A stretch of DNA of 64,000 nucleotides, from the NCBI GenBank assembly GCA_029641185.1, contig JAPWGK010000006.1:1054001-1118000 (forward strand), in the 5' to 3' direction. Shown piece after piece: positions 32,144-44,049 of the stretch. The translations under genes were made by a program, and so were the position numbers. The notes below the pieces were generated by a model. It saw only the letters and a list, made by a program, of their open reading frames with translations, ran no database searches and was not told where the DNA came from. Each line of letters begins with the position of its first letter. The first letter of the stretch is position 1. Source of the stretch: Pseudofabraea citricarpa (Eukaryota > Ascomycota > Leotiomycetes > Helotiales > Dermateaceae).

Positions 32144-32572
32144 TGGGGTTAAGCTATGTCGCCTTCAATACAGCCACACCGGAATATATATTGGAGGAAG
32201 CACCCACCACTGTAATTTGTACTGCAATAGCTGCTATGCTTATGCACTGTGGTTACCTGAACTAGAAAAGTTGAAGATATGTTATAGTCTCTCTCTTGGT
32301 TTCTTATATACCGCTGCTTGGTAATATCACGGATTGATAGGCGATCGAGTACTTCTCGAGGTAGCATATTATATATAAGGAGATACTAATGCTATTACGA
32401 ACAACTTTAATTTAGTGATAGCCTGAGGGTAAAACGACGGCAAGTTATAAAATAAGTAATAATAGTTGCTTATTATAATATATAAGTGTAGTAGTATGAA
32501 TTATAATAGTAGGTGCTTCCTCCGATATATGCTCTAGTGTAGCTGTATCAAAGGCTATATAGCGTAGCCCGA
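32144..32572. mobile_element. MITE-like element with 64-bp terminal inverted repeats and TAAC target duplication
   Basis: The left terminus (32144-32207) and the right terminus (32509-32572) are inverted copies at roughly three-quarters identity. The left end reads TGGGGTTAAGCTATGTCGCC and the inverse of the right end TCGGGCTACGCTATATAGCC. The inner ends share GGAGGAAGCACC. TAAC flanks both sides (32140-32143 and 32573-32576), as expected for a 4-bp target-site duplication. The interior is AT-rich with no transposase frame. The total of 429 bp fits a non-autonomous DNA element. The superfamily is uncertain; a TA duplication nested in TAAC would also be possible. Confidence 0.75.
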
Positions 32573-34796
32573 TAACTAATTACCAACCTCGTACTCAAGT
32601 AAGTCTGTTGTCAGCCTCGCGCTAAGAATCAGAGTTCTGGAAGCTACGGGGAAGAGTCGACCTACTTACTGTCGGGCCCTGCAATTGGCCGCCCCTGGCT
32701 TGCCGGCTTATCGTCAGATGAATGAAGATGGAGAGAGGCTGGGGCTGGTATTGTGACGCCAGACACTGGTAATCGCAACTGTAGTACTCCGTAGCAATGG
32801 TAGTATTAGATAGGTAGCTGTCATCAGAAGGTCTAGAGCGACCAGCTCGCTTTATTAACAAAAGAGAGTTTTTGGTAATACCACCATACTATACCTAGAA
32901 GAGTAGCTGAGGTAATAGGGTTCTTGTCATAGTCACGAGACTTCACATGCTCACGGGTGCCAACTTCAAGCTCACCAGCCAACCAGCAGGAGCCAGACAG
33001 ACTCCAGAGCCAGAATCCAGAAGCCAGAAGCCAAAGAGCCAGAGGCCCCGTTGCATTAGCACGGAAAACACGCAAAGCTGAGTCTGACGTGATTCTTTAT
33101 TATTCGCACATGGATTTGTCGGCACCGTACTACGTACTCGCATGCTTCATTTCGTAGAGATGGTCAGGGCGGCATACGAGTGGGTTATCTGGTGAGTTGG
33201 AAATTTAAGAGACGCTCTGCAACAACGACAGAACAGTGAACACACCACCATGGTGGAAGTTGTGCTGCAGAAAGTGCAGAGAATGCAGAAAATGCAGTGA
33301 TTGGCTAGGAGGAAGAGAAAGATCGGATGCCTTGCATCGCTATCGCTGCTCTCTTCTCCCCCACACGCAGCATTTCGTGGTCCTGCAAAGGCGGAGAAGA
33401 TGGAGGCAAAGGGCAGGAAAGTAGCTAGAGTGTCTTGGAGTAGAGATGTGCAGTGTGCAGTGTGCAGTGTGCAGTGTGCAGTGTGCAGTGTGCAGCTGTG
33501 TATAGGACTATAGGTAGGTAATTTAGATATGTCTTTCTGTAAGTCTGTCCCTCTGCCTTATCGCCTGGAAGTGAAGGGTCTTGCCCTCCGGCGCCCGGGC
33601 ATGCAAGTCGTCTGTCAGTGCAGTGTTGGTGACTCCCTACCCTACAGGTGCCTACAGCGGGCGGCGGTGGGCTACAGTGGGCTACAGTAGGCATCCAGCG
33701 CTGAAAAAGCCCTGAACAAAGGGAACAAACACGCTGCACAGGCACCTCACTGCCTCCCTCCCTCACTAAACTGCACTACACTATACTACACTACTGCCTC
33801 TGAATCCACCCGATGTTGGCTCGCAAGGCACTTTACCAGCCCAGTCCCCTTTCTGGCTAGCCCCCCCGTGCACGGATACCCGCGACTTTCAGTACCGAAC
33901 CACACCTCAACCCAACTCTACACCTCATCCACTCGACCCCGTACAAACTTCCCATCATTTCCTTCCACACTCCTGGAGGCTCTTGATGGCAAGCGTGTGC
34001 ATCCCATAAACCCCCCCCGGCGCAGTTGTTTTATGACCAGTCTTTCATTCCTGTCCTACCGCTCTTCTATTCTGTTGTAATCTAGGGTCTATTTGAGGAG
34101 CTTCCATCCCCCATCGCTTGCTGTTCACTCTTACCAACGGCGAGTCGACTGTCATCCTTTTGTCAATCGCAGCAGTACACACGCCTGCGTGTCTGGACAT
34201 CCGCCGCCGCGAGATAGGGGAAGCCAGAGGAGAAGGGGATTGAGCTTTTACGCATCCTCCAATTCACGGAGGTGAGACATTTCTTTCGTCAACCAGCCTC
34301 TTTTTGACACAGTTGTGGGAGTATCGGAGCTGCTGCGAGCTTCAGTCCACAACCTCATACTTTGCAACTGTCCCCCGAATTGTTCTACGTCTTGCGCACA
34401 TACTGACCTCGTCGTACCTAAACAGATTATATTCACAATTCTGGAAAGAATTCCACCCGTCCCAGAACTTCGGCACGACTGCGACTTGATCGTCCGACAC
34501 TGTGTCGCAACAGTTGGCCGCGGCTACGATTGCGCATATCGAGACTTTCTCACCTCAGAGGTAAGAGCGAGCTTTCTATCACAAGGAAAGAGCAATTGTG
34601 CAACCAGTAGCTTGTCCTCTTCACATGGCTAGTTCGCAGGCCTGTGACAACATCACCCAACACCATTCTCCTACCGCTTACATTTCACCTCCATCCTACC
34701 AACCTTAACTAACCTATATATATAGAAACCCAAATCCTACTGTGGGAGGAGGTTTTCCTTTTTGAGTTACCTTGAAGTTGGGCAATTGCCTCGACC
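32573..34796. other. Long intergenic region upstream of the PBP1-like gene
   Basis: About 2.2 kb. I searched it on the plus strand for an Lsm domain to complete the following gene and found none. It contains a perfect heptamer microsatellite (listed separately). From about 33800 on it is C/T-rich and probably promoter and leader, with possible leader introns (GTGAGA at 34271, GTAAGA at 34561). Confidence 0.5.
33447..33495. repeat. Heptanucleotide microsatellite (TGTGCAG)7
   Basis: Seven perfect tandem copies of TGTGCAG occupy 49 bp. Perfect copies suggest recent slippage. The run keeps frames open on both strands and accounts for the CTLHTAH-type peptide of a spurious minus-strand frame. Confidence 0.95.
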
Positions 34797-37728
34797 ATGG
34801 TAATGTCGAAGAAGCCGAACGACCTGACAAACACCAACGGCAACGCCAAGTACAGAGAACAGCAAACCAACATGTCGTACCAGAGGGCAGGAAATAAGAA
34901 TGACGCGAGAGCGCAGAATGGTAAGTGCGGGAAAGATTGACATCAGGCCTGCAGCTAATCTTTTAGGCAACACACCATCTTTCCGCACAGATGCTGCCAT
35001 TTCTGGCAATCGACTCATGGGCGGGCGTGAGTTGAAAAAATGGGTTCCAGACACGCCTGAGGACCCAGACATGTCGCTGGAGTCGGGCCGTTCTCAAGCA
35101 GCTGGGGGGAAGGCTTGGGATCAATTCGCCGAAAACGAGCGTCGTTTCGGCGTCAAGACTGATTATGATGAGAATATATACACGACAACGATTGACAAAA
35201 GCCACCCGCTCTACAAGCAGAGGCTCGCCGAAGCTGACCGGAAGGCCAGAGAGATTGAACGTAGTGTAGCTACCAACTCTCACGTCGCCGAGGAGCGGAT
35301 CACAGACAACGTCAAGGCGGGCAGCAACGGACTTGATGAGGAGGACAAGTAAGTTATCTTGCTCCTGATAGCATATGCATTCCTGACCCCCTATTAGATA
35401 CAGCGGTGTGCTCAGGCAAAACAAGCAAGACTTCCCACCTCTGTCATCTTCGAACAACAAGTACACACCACCTGCGAGACGCGCGCCAGCAGGAAACCCA
35501 ACTGTTACTGGAGCGCCTGTTGACCCTGCCATCATTTCATCACAGTTGTCACGACCTGACAAGTCAGCTGCGGAGAAGTCTAAGCCTGCTACAAAACCTG
35601 CCAACACCGAGCCTGCTACAACCGTCGCTCCCGCTGCGGCTCCTCAACCAGCAGCTTCGACGAGTTCAGCCTCGAAACCAACAGCTGAAGTGAAAACGAC
35701 TCCAGCCAAGGCAACTCCAAATGTTTCAGGGATCACGAACCGGACAGCCTCTCCTAAAGATGGATTGCCAAACGCAACTGCCACTGTAGAGCGAGATGTT
35801 GCAAGTGCTTTCAAGGGATTTGCCGCTCAACAGAGAAGAACGGTTGAACATGTTCGACAGACAAAAGCTCGGAATGATAAGGAGGTCAAACTGAATGATC
35901 TGAAGAAGTTCGCGGATACCTTTAAGCTCCATACCCCAGTGCCAGCCGACCTGGTATCAATCATTGCTAAGGATCCCGCAAAGCAAAAGGAGATTCAAGA
36001 GAAGGCCAAGCGCAATTCTGAGGAGGCAAAAGCCAACCCTTCAGAGACAGCAAAGCCTATCATGCCCATTTCTGATGCCAGGCCCGCTCAACGGCCTGCG
36101 CCTGCTAACGCTGGCACATCTCCATCTGGTGTTCCTGGTCGACAGAATGCTGGTCGAGGTACTGGCTTCTCTCATCAGAATCAGTATAACTCCAACTCGT
36201 ACCGCAATGATCGATCAAACCAGGGCCAGCCAATCCCAGTTCAACAAGGCCCTGGCTCATTAAGTGCAAGATTAAGAAATGGGGTTCAGGCCAAGCACTC
36301 TCAACAACCGACCAATTCTATCCCCCCTCGTGTAGACCAGCATGTACCAACTGGTCCGTCTGTACCGGCTGAGCCTAGCTTCACTCGCCGCTCTAGTGGT
36401 GTGTCCAGCGCTCAATCGGCTCGTTTGAACCCCAATAGTCATGAATTCCGCCCGAACGCTTTCGCTGCTGTTTTTAATCCTACTGGCACCCCCAGTGTCA
36501 CATCCAGTCCTCGTTCGACCGCAAACACCATCACGGAGGCCCGTCAAACCCCACCTACTCGTACTCTTGAGAAGCGCAAGCCTCTCGCTGCAGACAAGCG
36601 GCCATCTCTTAAGGGAAAGTTTGACAGTTTGGACCACATCAGAACCTTCAAACCCCCGCCTGGCGCAAACTGGGAGAAGACCGCGGGCATCAAGCCTGCA
36701 TATGCGACTCCTCCTACTTGGAAACAGCCCAAGGAGAACGAGGATCCCAAATCGGCAATCATGGAAACTTACAAATCTATCTTTGAGAAATCACCCTTCC
36801 CAGCTCAGCAGCCCATGTCTCCAATTCACCCGTCACACGCAGTTCCTCAGCAGGTTCCACACCAACACCAGTTGCCCTTCCATCTTCAACATCAAAACAT
36901 GCATCCAAGACAATCACCTCGTCAGCCGCCAAACCATATGCACAGTAACCATGGACCAAACCCATCCTTCAATGGCCCTGACGATCATCACCGCATGATG
37001 TCTTCCCATTCTGCCCAGTCTTATGCTTCTCCCAGACTCCAGAACGTCCCTATGGCATATCCCTCACCAATGCCTCAGCCTGCTCAGATCTTCAATGGTC
37101 AAATGATGCCATACCCACATCAGATGGCGAGACAAGCTTCCCAAGGCCAACAATTCATGCCTCAACCAGGTCACATGGCACCTGGATTCATGATGCCCCA
37201 GCCAGGAAACGGGATGATAGGTCCTCAAGGTATGGGACCTGGTCCACAAATGATGTACCCCCCAAATCAACCCCACTTCATGCCTCCTGGAAGCGGTCCT
37301 CCAGGTATGCCCGTAAATGGATATCCAAGCCCTGGAAGAAGTGCGCCTCTGATGATCAATCAAGGATCGCAACAGGGCCACCAACAGCAGATGTACGGGA
37401 TGAGCCCGGGTCAACAGTATGGCACAATGGTCCCGATGTATCCTCAACAGCAACCTGGACAGAGTAAGCAATACCGCAGGGTTTGATCACAACTTTAACT
37501 GACCTCGAAATAGTACCGGTCCGCGGTTATGGCCCTCAGCACTTTGGTACAAGCCCTCAACAAATGCATCAGTACAATGGAGGTCAACACAGAAACCATC
37601 AAAATGGAAGCTTCAACAATAACAAGAACTTCCAGCAAAACGCACCGCATGCAAACTCGTCTTCTAACAATCAAACTCCTGCTGGTCCTCCATCCAGGCC
37701 AGCTGAAGCGGTCGAAGAAACTAAATGA
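34797..37728 (+). CDS. PBP1: Ataxin-2/PBP1 homologue with LsmAD domain and PAM2 motif
   Basis: Ataxin-2/Pbp1 proteins bind poly(A)-binding protein and act in mRNA stability, stress granules and TORC1 control. Exons 34797-34920, 34967-35348, 35398-37463 and 37514-37728 give 928 aa. The LsmAD domain is at about 91-152: AWDQFAENERRFGVKTDYDE, IYTTTIDKSHPLYKQR and IERSVATNSHVAEER. A PAM2-like motif, LNPNSHEFRP at about 512-521, fits the consensus for binding the MLLE domain of Pab1. The rest is low complexity: Pro/Ala/Ser in the middle, then a Met/Pro/Gln-rich C-terminus (about 640-880). The Lsm (ataxin-2 N) domain that normally precedes LsmAD is missing: the first 41 residues are only a hydrophilic leader. 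Either the orthologue has lost it, or a distant upstream exon was missed. Confidence 0.88.
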
Positions 37729-38299
37729 AGAGCCAATCTTGGCCTACTTAAAATCGCAGCGCCGATGCGCTAGCATCATGGTATCTACGAGGAACTGGAT
37801 ACCACATGAGTCCGACAATATTGCTTCTTGCATAATGTCAGTGGCTTAGCAATTGGACTTAGAATACTTGCTTGGTACTGATACAACAGTACTTGGAGCC
37901 AACTTGGGATGTGCTGTCTCATTAATCCAAGCACCAGTACTGTGTGGGCTGATGTATCCATGGCAGATTGGTGGAGTAGTTTGCCTCAACTCAACTATTG
38001 GACCTACTGTTGCCGAGTTGTGAAATCCGCACACCAAGTGCACCAGGGTGGAAGGGAGGGACCACGGCGTTCTCGGTACTCACAGAACGTGGCATGGGGA
38101 CAAAAAGCAAAGCTATAGACCTGGTAGATAGATTCAGGGGGTCGGCGAGGTTGTCCAAGATGTCATTAGGGCTCCAGGACACCTCCCTCTGTCGAACCAC
38201 TCAGAATAATAGCTTTAAATCAACGCTCGTCGTCATAAATAGTGCCTTGCAGTTTGTAGCTTGTGATTATCTACGCTTTATCATTACACGAGGCTCGCT
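37729..38299. other. Intergenic between convergent genes
   Basis: About 570 bases between the PBP1-like gene and the alkyltransferase-like gene, probably overlapping 3' untranslated regions. No other gene seen. Confidence 0.5.
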
Positions 38300-38867
38300 T
38301 CAATCGCCTTCAGAATCAGAAGGTGGCTCAAGGCCAGCCGCAGCATCGCTTGGAAGCTGCCTGGGAAACCAGCCATACTCGGTAAAATCAATCTTCAGCT
38401 CTCCCAGACTACCAGTTGTAACGACGACACCTTCAGCTCGCAACACTTGTGCCTGATTTGCGGCTCCTGAGGGGTGGCCCCTAGCAAGCATTAGACTCAA
38501 AACTTGTTGAACTTGGAAGCGAAGCTTAATCACATACCTGGGAGAAATGATACCTTTAGAATTTATGACTCGCTGCCAGGGAACATTGGCATTATGAAAA
38601 GGAGAGGATGGATCATCAGGTAGGTGTTTAAGACAAACACCAACCTGTCGAGGTCTCTGGGCTATCGTGGTAGTTAGAAGGATGTGAACACGTTAAGCAT
38701 AGAATCCTAGCTATGACGAGAGGTATAACAGCTAGCTAGCTTCCTCACTTACGAGTTCCTACTAGACGCGCTATATGGCCGTAGCTTGTGACTTTGCCCG
38801 GTGGGATCTCCTGGATTGCGCTGTAGACGGCATGGAAGAATGCTTCGGCTTCGTCTGTGCGCGCCAT
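38300..38867 (-). CDS. ATL1: Alkyltransferase-like protein (ATL) for alkylated-guanine recognition
   Basis: ATL proteins share the DNA-binding fold of O6-alkylguanine-DNA alkyltransferase but cannot remove the alkyl group; they flip out the damaged base and hand it to nucleotide excision repair. Exons 38867-38753, 38661-38538 and 38480-38300 give 139 aa. Visible blocks are FFHAVYSAIQEIPPGKVTSY, GHIARLVGTPQRPRQVG, VPWQRVINSKGIISPRG and GELKIDFTEYGWFP. The active-site PCHR of true transferases is PWQR here, with tryptophan (W67) in place of the reactive cysteine, as in Schizosaccharomyces pombe Atl1. The RPRQVG arginine fits the base-flipping finger. The length suits the family (about 110 aa plus a short acidic tail). 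Confidence 0.92.
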
Positions 38868-39562
38868 GGTTTTAGCTGATCTACATTTCTTGAAGAGAGG
38901 TGAGGTTGGAATGGAAGCTGGATGAGGAGTCACGATTTGGCTAGCTATATTTACGCCCTTTTCGGATAGATCCAACCTTCTTTTTCTTTAGCTAATGGCC
39001 GGAATTCTCGCCATCTTGGTCCGTTTTCTTCTTCTGGTGATGATGATCTGCCCTGTTCCTGTTCCTGACTAAAGCTCACAAACTTCTTCTTCTGGACCAA
39101 CCCAATATGCTCTCACCGTTCGAGCACAAGCACAATCCCCAGTCGAGTGGGCCGTGTGATCTGTACGGGCCGGCAAACCCATCCCCCCTGTCCAAGACTA
39201 TTGGTCAGATAAGATCTCACGACAACAAATCATCGGTTGCTTCGTGAGGCTTTCGAGTTGCCAGACTTGGTACATCTGCTTGCACATCGTATCTCGAGTG
39301 CTAGTGCGCTATGTGAGACGGCCGGTCTTGCTGGCAGTATGTTTTGCTGTTGTCTGCCAGCCCCCAGCATTTCCGGGGTGCCCAAAACTCGCTGACCCGG
39401 CCCCAGCCATCTCAATCACCTCAATCTTAGCCAAATAAGTATTTGGCTCGTTCTCCAACTCCTCTCGTGGCTTTTGGGGCTTAATTGCATTCCTTTCGTA
39501 CACTAATTCCCAGATACTATTACGATTGGTTGGGCTCAGTTCGTGGTACCAATACAGACACT
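38868..39562. other. Divergent intergenic region
   Basis: About 700 bases between the ATL gene and the cysteine-rich surface protein; it should hold both promoters. Only spurious short frames are seen. Confidence 0.5.
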
Positions 39563-41181
39563 ATGCGATTCGCTCAGAATATCTTCGGCCTCCCGGCCTC
39601 GCTCCTCCTCCTTATCGCATCGCAAAGTAGCTTCGCTCACGCAGTCGACGAGGATCAATCTGCCTTAGAATGGCCTTTCAACCTCCCACCGCATGCCAAG
39701 TACTGGCCTGAAGACCCTCCGAACAGACGGCGCGATCTCGAAGCTATAGACGAACATGTTCGCTTGGGAAGAAGTCCCGTGGGGGTCCTGAAGATGGGAA
39801 TTGATGAAGGAGAGAAATTCTTCCCAGAATACTGGCAATTCGAAGGCGAATTGAAAGATTCGAATCAAGCACCTCTGCGACCGAGAGATCTAGAGGAAGA
39901 GACGAGATTGTTGTTTAATACTTCCACTTCTCCAGCCTACAAACCACCATTCGCACTGCATTCGACGGGGTCAAAGGCTTTGGATATTCAGGAATTAAAA
40001 CCGAGGGCTCATGGAGCAGGTCAGGCTGCGGCTGTACTAGCATTGCTCCAGAGGCGGGATTATCAATGTCCAACAGGCACTACCGATTGCTCCGCTATTG
40101 GATTCCCGAATAGCTGCTGCACAACGGGAGAGACATGTTATGAGATTCAGGATACGGGTTTTGGAGGCGTTGGCTGTTGTACGAGCGGAGCTACTTGTGG
40201 GAATGAAGTAGCTACATGTGCTGCAGGTTATACACAGTGTGGAAGTGAGTTGGGTGGTGGCTGTTGTATACCAGGATATGTATGCTCAGGCGTTGGTTGT
40301 AAGTTGAGTGAAACCTGGCATGGAATGTTATACTAATTCTCAATCTAGGCATTCCAGGTGTTGTCACAGTTGAAACAACGCAGACCATTACCGCGATATC
40401 TTCTGTTTCGAGTGGACGTTCCATGTCTACATCTACAGTCATAATCGTTACTACAAGTGGAGTAGTGACTATTACTGCAAGCCCAACAACAACCGACACG
40501 TTTACAGGGCTTCAGACCACTTTGGCCTGTACGAATGGATATTCTGCGTGTCCTGTAAATGCTGGTGGTGGATGTTGTCTCTCGGGGAGAATCTGTGGAT
40601 CACTTTCGTGCCCACTTCCCCCCGGATCATCTACTTCGACGTCTACAGAAACGACAGAGACCACTGTTGAAACAACAACCACAGCAACAACGAGCGCAAC
40701 AGGTGTTCCGCCCGTTCGGCCAACAAGCGCTACAGTTACGACAACATCCACAAGCACAGACGCAGGGGCTACCGACTGCCCAACAGGATTCTATGCCTGT
40801 TCAGCTTTCTACCAAGGAGGAGGATGCTGTCGAACCGGAAGAGATTGCCAACCAACTTCCTGTCCACCTACAAGCTCCACGACTATCGTGAGCTCGGGGC
40901 AGACAATAGTGGTTCCCGTTGGCACTGCAGCCTCATTGGCTACAACGACAGCTGGATCCTGCGCTACAGGATGGTTCTCGTGCGCTGCGAGTGAGGGCGG
41001 CAACTGCTGTCCTTCTGGCTACTCGTGCGGAACAGCGAGTTGCTCAAGCATTGGAGCGACCTCTACAGCCGTTGCTGCGAAGGAAGGAACGACGAATAGT
41101 GGTAATGGAATGAAGATGTCGGGGATCAGTGCCATCTTGAGTTTCTCTTTTGCTCTTGGGGCAATTCTTGTATTTTGTTGA
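39563..41181 (+). CDS. Secreted cysteine-rich surface protein with repeated GGGCC modules, probable GPI anchor
   Basis: Exons 39563-40298 and 40349-41181 give 522 aa. MRFAQNIFGLPASLLLLIAS is a good signal peptide. The N-terminal 150 residues have no recognised fold. After them comes a cysteine-rich half with at least four related modules of the form C-x2-G-aromatic-x2-C-x6/7-GG(G/N)CC-x2-G-x2-C-x3-C: CAAGYTQCGSELGGGCCIPG, CTNGYSACPVNAGGGCCLSG, CPTGFYACSAFYQGGGCCRT and CATGWFSCAASEGGNCCPSG. Thr/Ser-rich linkers likely to be O-glycosylated separate them. The C-terminus is small residues followed by a hydrophobic tail (SAILSFSFALGAILVFC), typical of a GPI-anchor signal. The role is probably in the cell wall; no enzyme motif seen. 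The ATG at 39563 is preferred over 39485 because it places the signal peptide at the start. Confidence 0.85.
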
Positions 41182-41642
41182 GCAGATATGTATTTAATGA
41201 TCAGATGAATTTGAAGATGGATATGAAGCGGGCCTTAGACCGCTATTTAGTGGATCTCTTGGAACAACGCAAAATTTGAGTCTTCTCGAGGGGGAGAAAA
41301 CGTGTTTTGCCTGTGGTACGAACTTGGTACTAACTTACTAATAATACATTGATCGAGATCAGCTTTCTATCCTCACTGTATACAAGCTTCCAAGACGACT
41401 GGTGCTCGCTTAATTACATACTACGATTCAGACGTCACAACTGGAGGTTTTTTCTTTGAGCCAATAGTGAGTGATTGGAGAGTAGTTGAACTTGAATGCA
41501 TAACTCTCTATAACCAGCAATCAAATAGTTTCCAGTACTTTATCTAGTCTCATAAAAAACGCCATATATATGCTTTTTGATATCTCTCTCCCTCCATCCC
41601 TAAGAACGCCAACATCACCAAACCCCTTTCCAAAACAGCTGC
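41182..41642. other. Intergenic between convergent genes
   Basis: About 460 bases of 3' flanks, with no further feature recognised. Confidence 0.5.
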
Positions 41643-44049
41643 CTAATCCCACGAGCCAAGGTTCTTCAACACACATGCTTCTGTGGACCTTGTCGTCAGC
41701 TTACCAATTGTGTAGACCTTCTCACCAGAAGCCTCGAGCTCGGATACTACTTGCTGAGCCTTCTCCTGGCTAACAACTGCTACCATACCGATACCAGTAT
41801 TGAATGTTCTGCCAAGCTCTGTAGCTGTGACATTGCCTGCCTTCTTCAACCACTTGAATACTGGTAGTAATTCCCAGGCCGCAACATCGACCTCGGCAGC
41901 TAGGTGAGATGGCAACATGCGAGGGATATTTTCGGTCAAGCCACCACCTGTGATGTGCGACAGTCCCTTAAGAAGCTTCTGATTGGTAACCTTCAAAAGA
42001 GGGCGTACATAGATTCTTGTTGGTGTTAAAAGACTCAAACCGGTAGTTGTTGATTCGTCCCATGGTGCTTTATCTGTGTATGAGACTCTCTCTCGTTCAA
42101 GAATTCGTCGCACGAGGGAGAAACCATTAGAGTGCACACCATTCGATGCCAAACCAATAAGGATATCGCCTTCAATCATCTGATCCTTCTGAGGCAGACG
42201 GAGTTCCTTGGTCATGGCTCCGATGGCGGCTCCTGCAGCGTCGTAGTCATCCTTTTGGTACATGCCTGGCATCTCGGCGGTCTCGCCACCTACGAGAGCA
42301 CAGTTTGCGTCAATGCAACCAGCTGCTACACCTTCAACGAAAGCAGCAGCGTTCTCGAGCTTCAACTGACTGCAACCGTAATAATCCAGGAACATCAATG
42401 GCTCGGCACCTTGAACCACCAGATCGTTAACATTCATGGCGACGAGATCAATGCCAACAGTATCGTGCTTTTCCATTGCTTGTGCAATCATGAGTTTGGT
42501 ACCAACACCATCAATGGCACCAACCATGACAGGAGCACTAGCATATCCGGCAGTGTGCATATCAACTTCACCACCAAAACCGCCAATCTCTGCATCCGCG
42601 CCAGGTCTTCGAGTAGATGAAACGGCTTTCTTGATGCGCTCTACAAACTCGTTACCGGCATCAATATTGACACCAGCAGATGCATAGGTCAGGGCTTCTT
42701 TGGTCGCTGAAGTTGGCTTGAACGCCCGGTGAGCAATGTCCTTGCGGTAGAACATCTTGTCAAACTTGATACACTCTACACCCACGTATGCCTTCTTAAC
42801 GGCCTGCTCAAGGTTCTCAGCTGTCGCTTGCGCAGCAATCACCCGTCCACCAGACTGCTGGAGTTGGCCATCCTTAATTACTGTACCAGCATGGAAAATA
42901 TTTGTGTCGGCTGGTGGTGTAGAAACCTCCATTGGTGTACCCTTTTCATAATTTCCGGGGTAGCCTCCAGCAGCAACAACTACAGTTGCACTAGACTTGT
43001 CATCAACCTTGACTGAAATGGCATCTAGCCAACCCTCGGTACAAGCAACCATGATTTCTGCAAGATCCGTATCTTTACTCATTAAAGGAAGAAGTGTTTG
43101 CGTCTCTGGGTCTCCGAATCTAACATTGTACTCCAAGCATTTGGGGCCATTCTTTGTGATCATCAGACCGGTAAAAAGTGTACCCACAAATGGGAAGCGG
43201 TCTTTTCTCATTCCGTCGATTGTAGGCTGAAGGATCGTTCGCTCCACTTCTTCGATCAGCTCTTTTGTTGCTAGGTTTGTAGGAGCATAACATCCCATGC
43301 CTCCCGTGTTGGGTCCTTGATCTCCATCAAATATTCTCTTGTGATCCTGGGCCGGGGGAAGCGATCGAATGGTATATCCGTCGCTAAATGTTAGGATACT
43401 GAGTTCATCGCCCTCTAAGAATTCCTCGATAACAACCTCATCACCCGCTGTGCCAAACTCCTTGTTCAACATGATCTCCTTCAGCGCATCCTGGGCCTCT
43501 TGCTTTGTAGCTGGAATAATTACCCCCTTGCCTGCAGCTAGTCCACTGGCCTTGATCACAACGTTGTGGTCAATCGTATCGAGGTATTTTCGCGCATCTT
43601 CGTAACTTGAGAAATTCTCATAGGCTGCAGTTGGAATGTTATGCTTTTTCATGAAGTCCTTCGAGAAGGTCTTGCTTCCTTCCATCCGGGCTGCGAGTTT
43701 CGATGGGCCTTACATAGACAAAGTCAGTATAGACAAACCAAGAAAGCCCGTCTTGCTTACCATAACATCTAATTCCAGCTTCTCTAAAATACCCCTCGAT
43801 GCCATCGACCAGTGGCGCCTCTGGGCCAGGAACAACCAAGTTGATGTTATGTTTCTGCGCTAAAGCAACGAGCCCAGGATAATCATCAGCTTTGACGCTG
43901 TCGAGATTGGTGACCTTCGCGCATCCAGGTGTTCCTCCATTTCCTGGCACTGCAATAATAGACTCGACAAGTGGTGATTGACTGAGTTTCCACGCAAGCG
44001 CATGTTCGCGACCGCCGTTGCCCACGAGAAGAATGCGAATTGGCTCCAT
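41643..44049 (-). CDS. ADE5,7: Bifunctional GARS-AIRS of purine synthesis
   Basis: This fusion enzyme carries out two steps of IMP synthesis: phosphoribosylamine-glycine ligase (GARS, residues about 1-430) and phosphoribosylformylglycinamidine cyclo-ligase (AIRS, about 440-784). Exons 44049-43761 and 43708-41643 give 784 aa, close to the yeast protein. GARS blocks: ILLVGNGGREHALAWKLSQS at the start, VVPGPEAPLVDGI, VIKASGLAAGKGVIIP in the ATP-grasp, and GPKCLEYNVRFGDPETQ. AIRS blocks: VDMHTAGYASAPVMVGAIDG, VGTKLMIAQ, IGLASNGVHSNGFSLVRRIL, LSHITGGGLTENIPRMLP and NTGIGMVAVV. No damage seen. The single intron sits early in GARS. Confidence 0.97.

Noticed and set aside
34315..34632. Upstream frame considered as the missing Lsm exon of the PBP1-like gene
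   Set aside because: Its sequence shows none of the Lsm strand pattern and it begins without a clear ATG; it is likely 5' leader DNA.
40512..40757. Valine-rich minus-strand frame opposite the cysteine-rich surface gene
   Set aside because: Antisense of Thr-rich codons (ACN read as NGT/GTN gives valine runs); a composition artefact.
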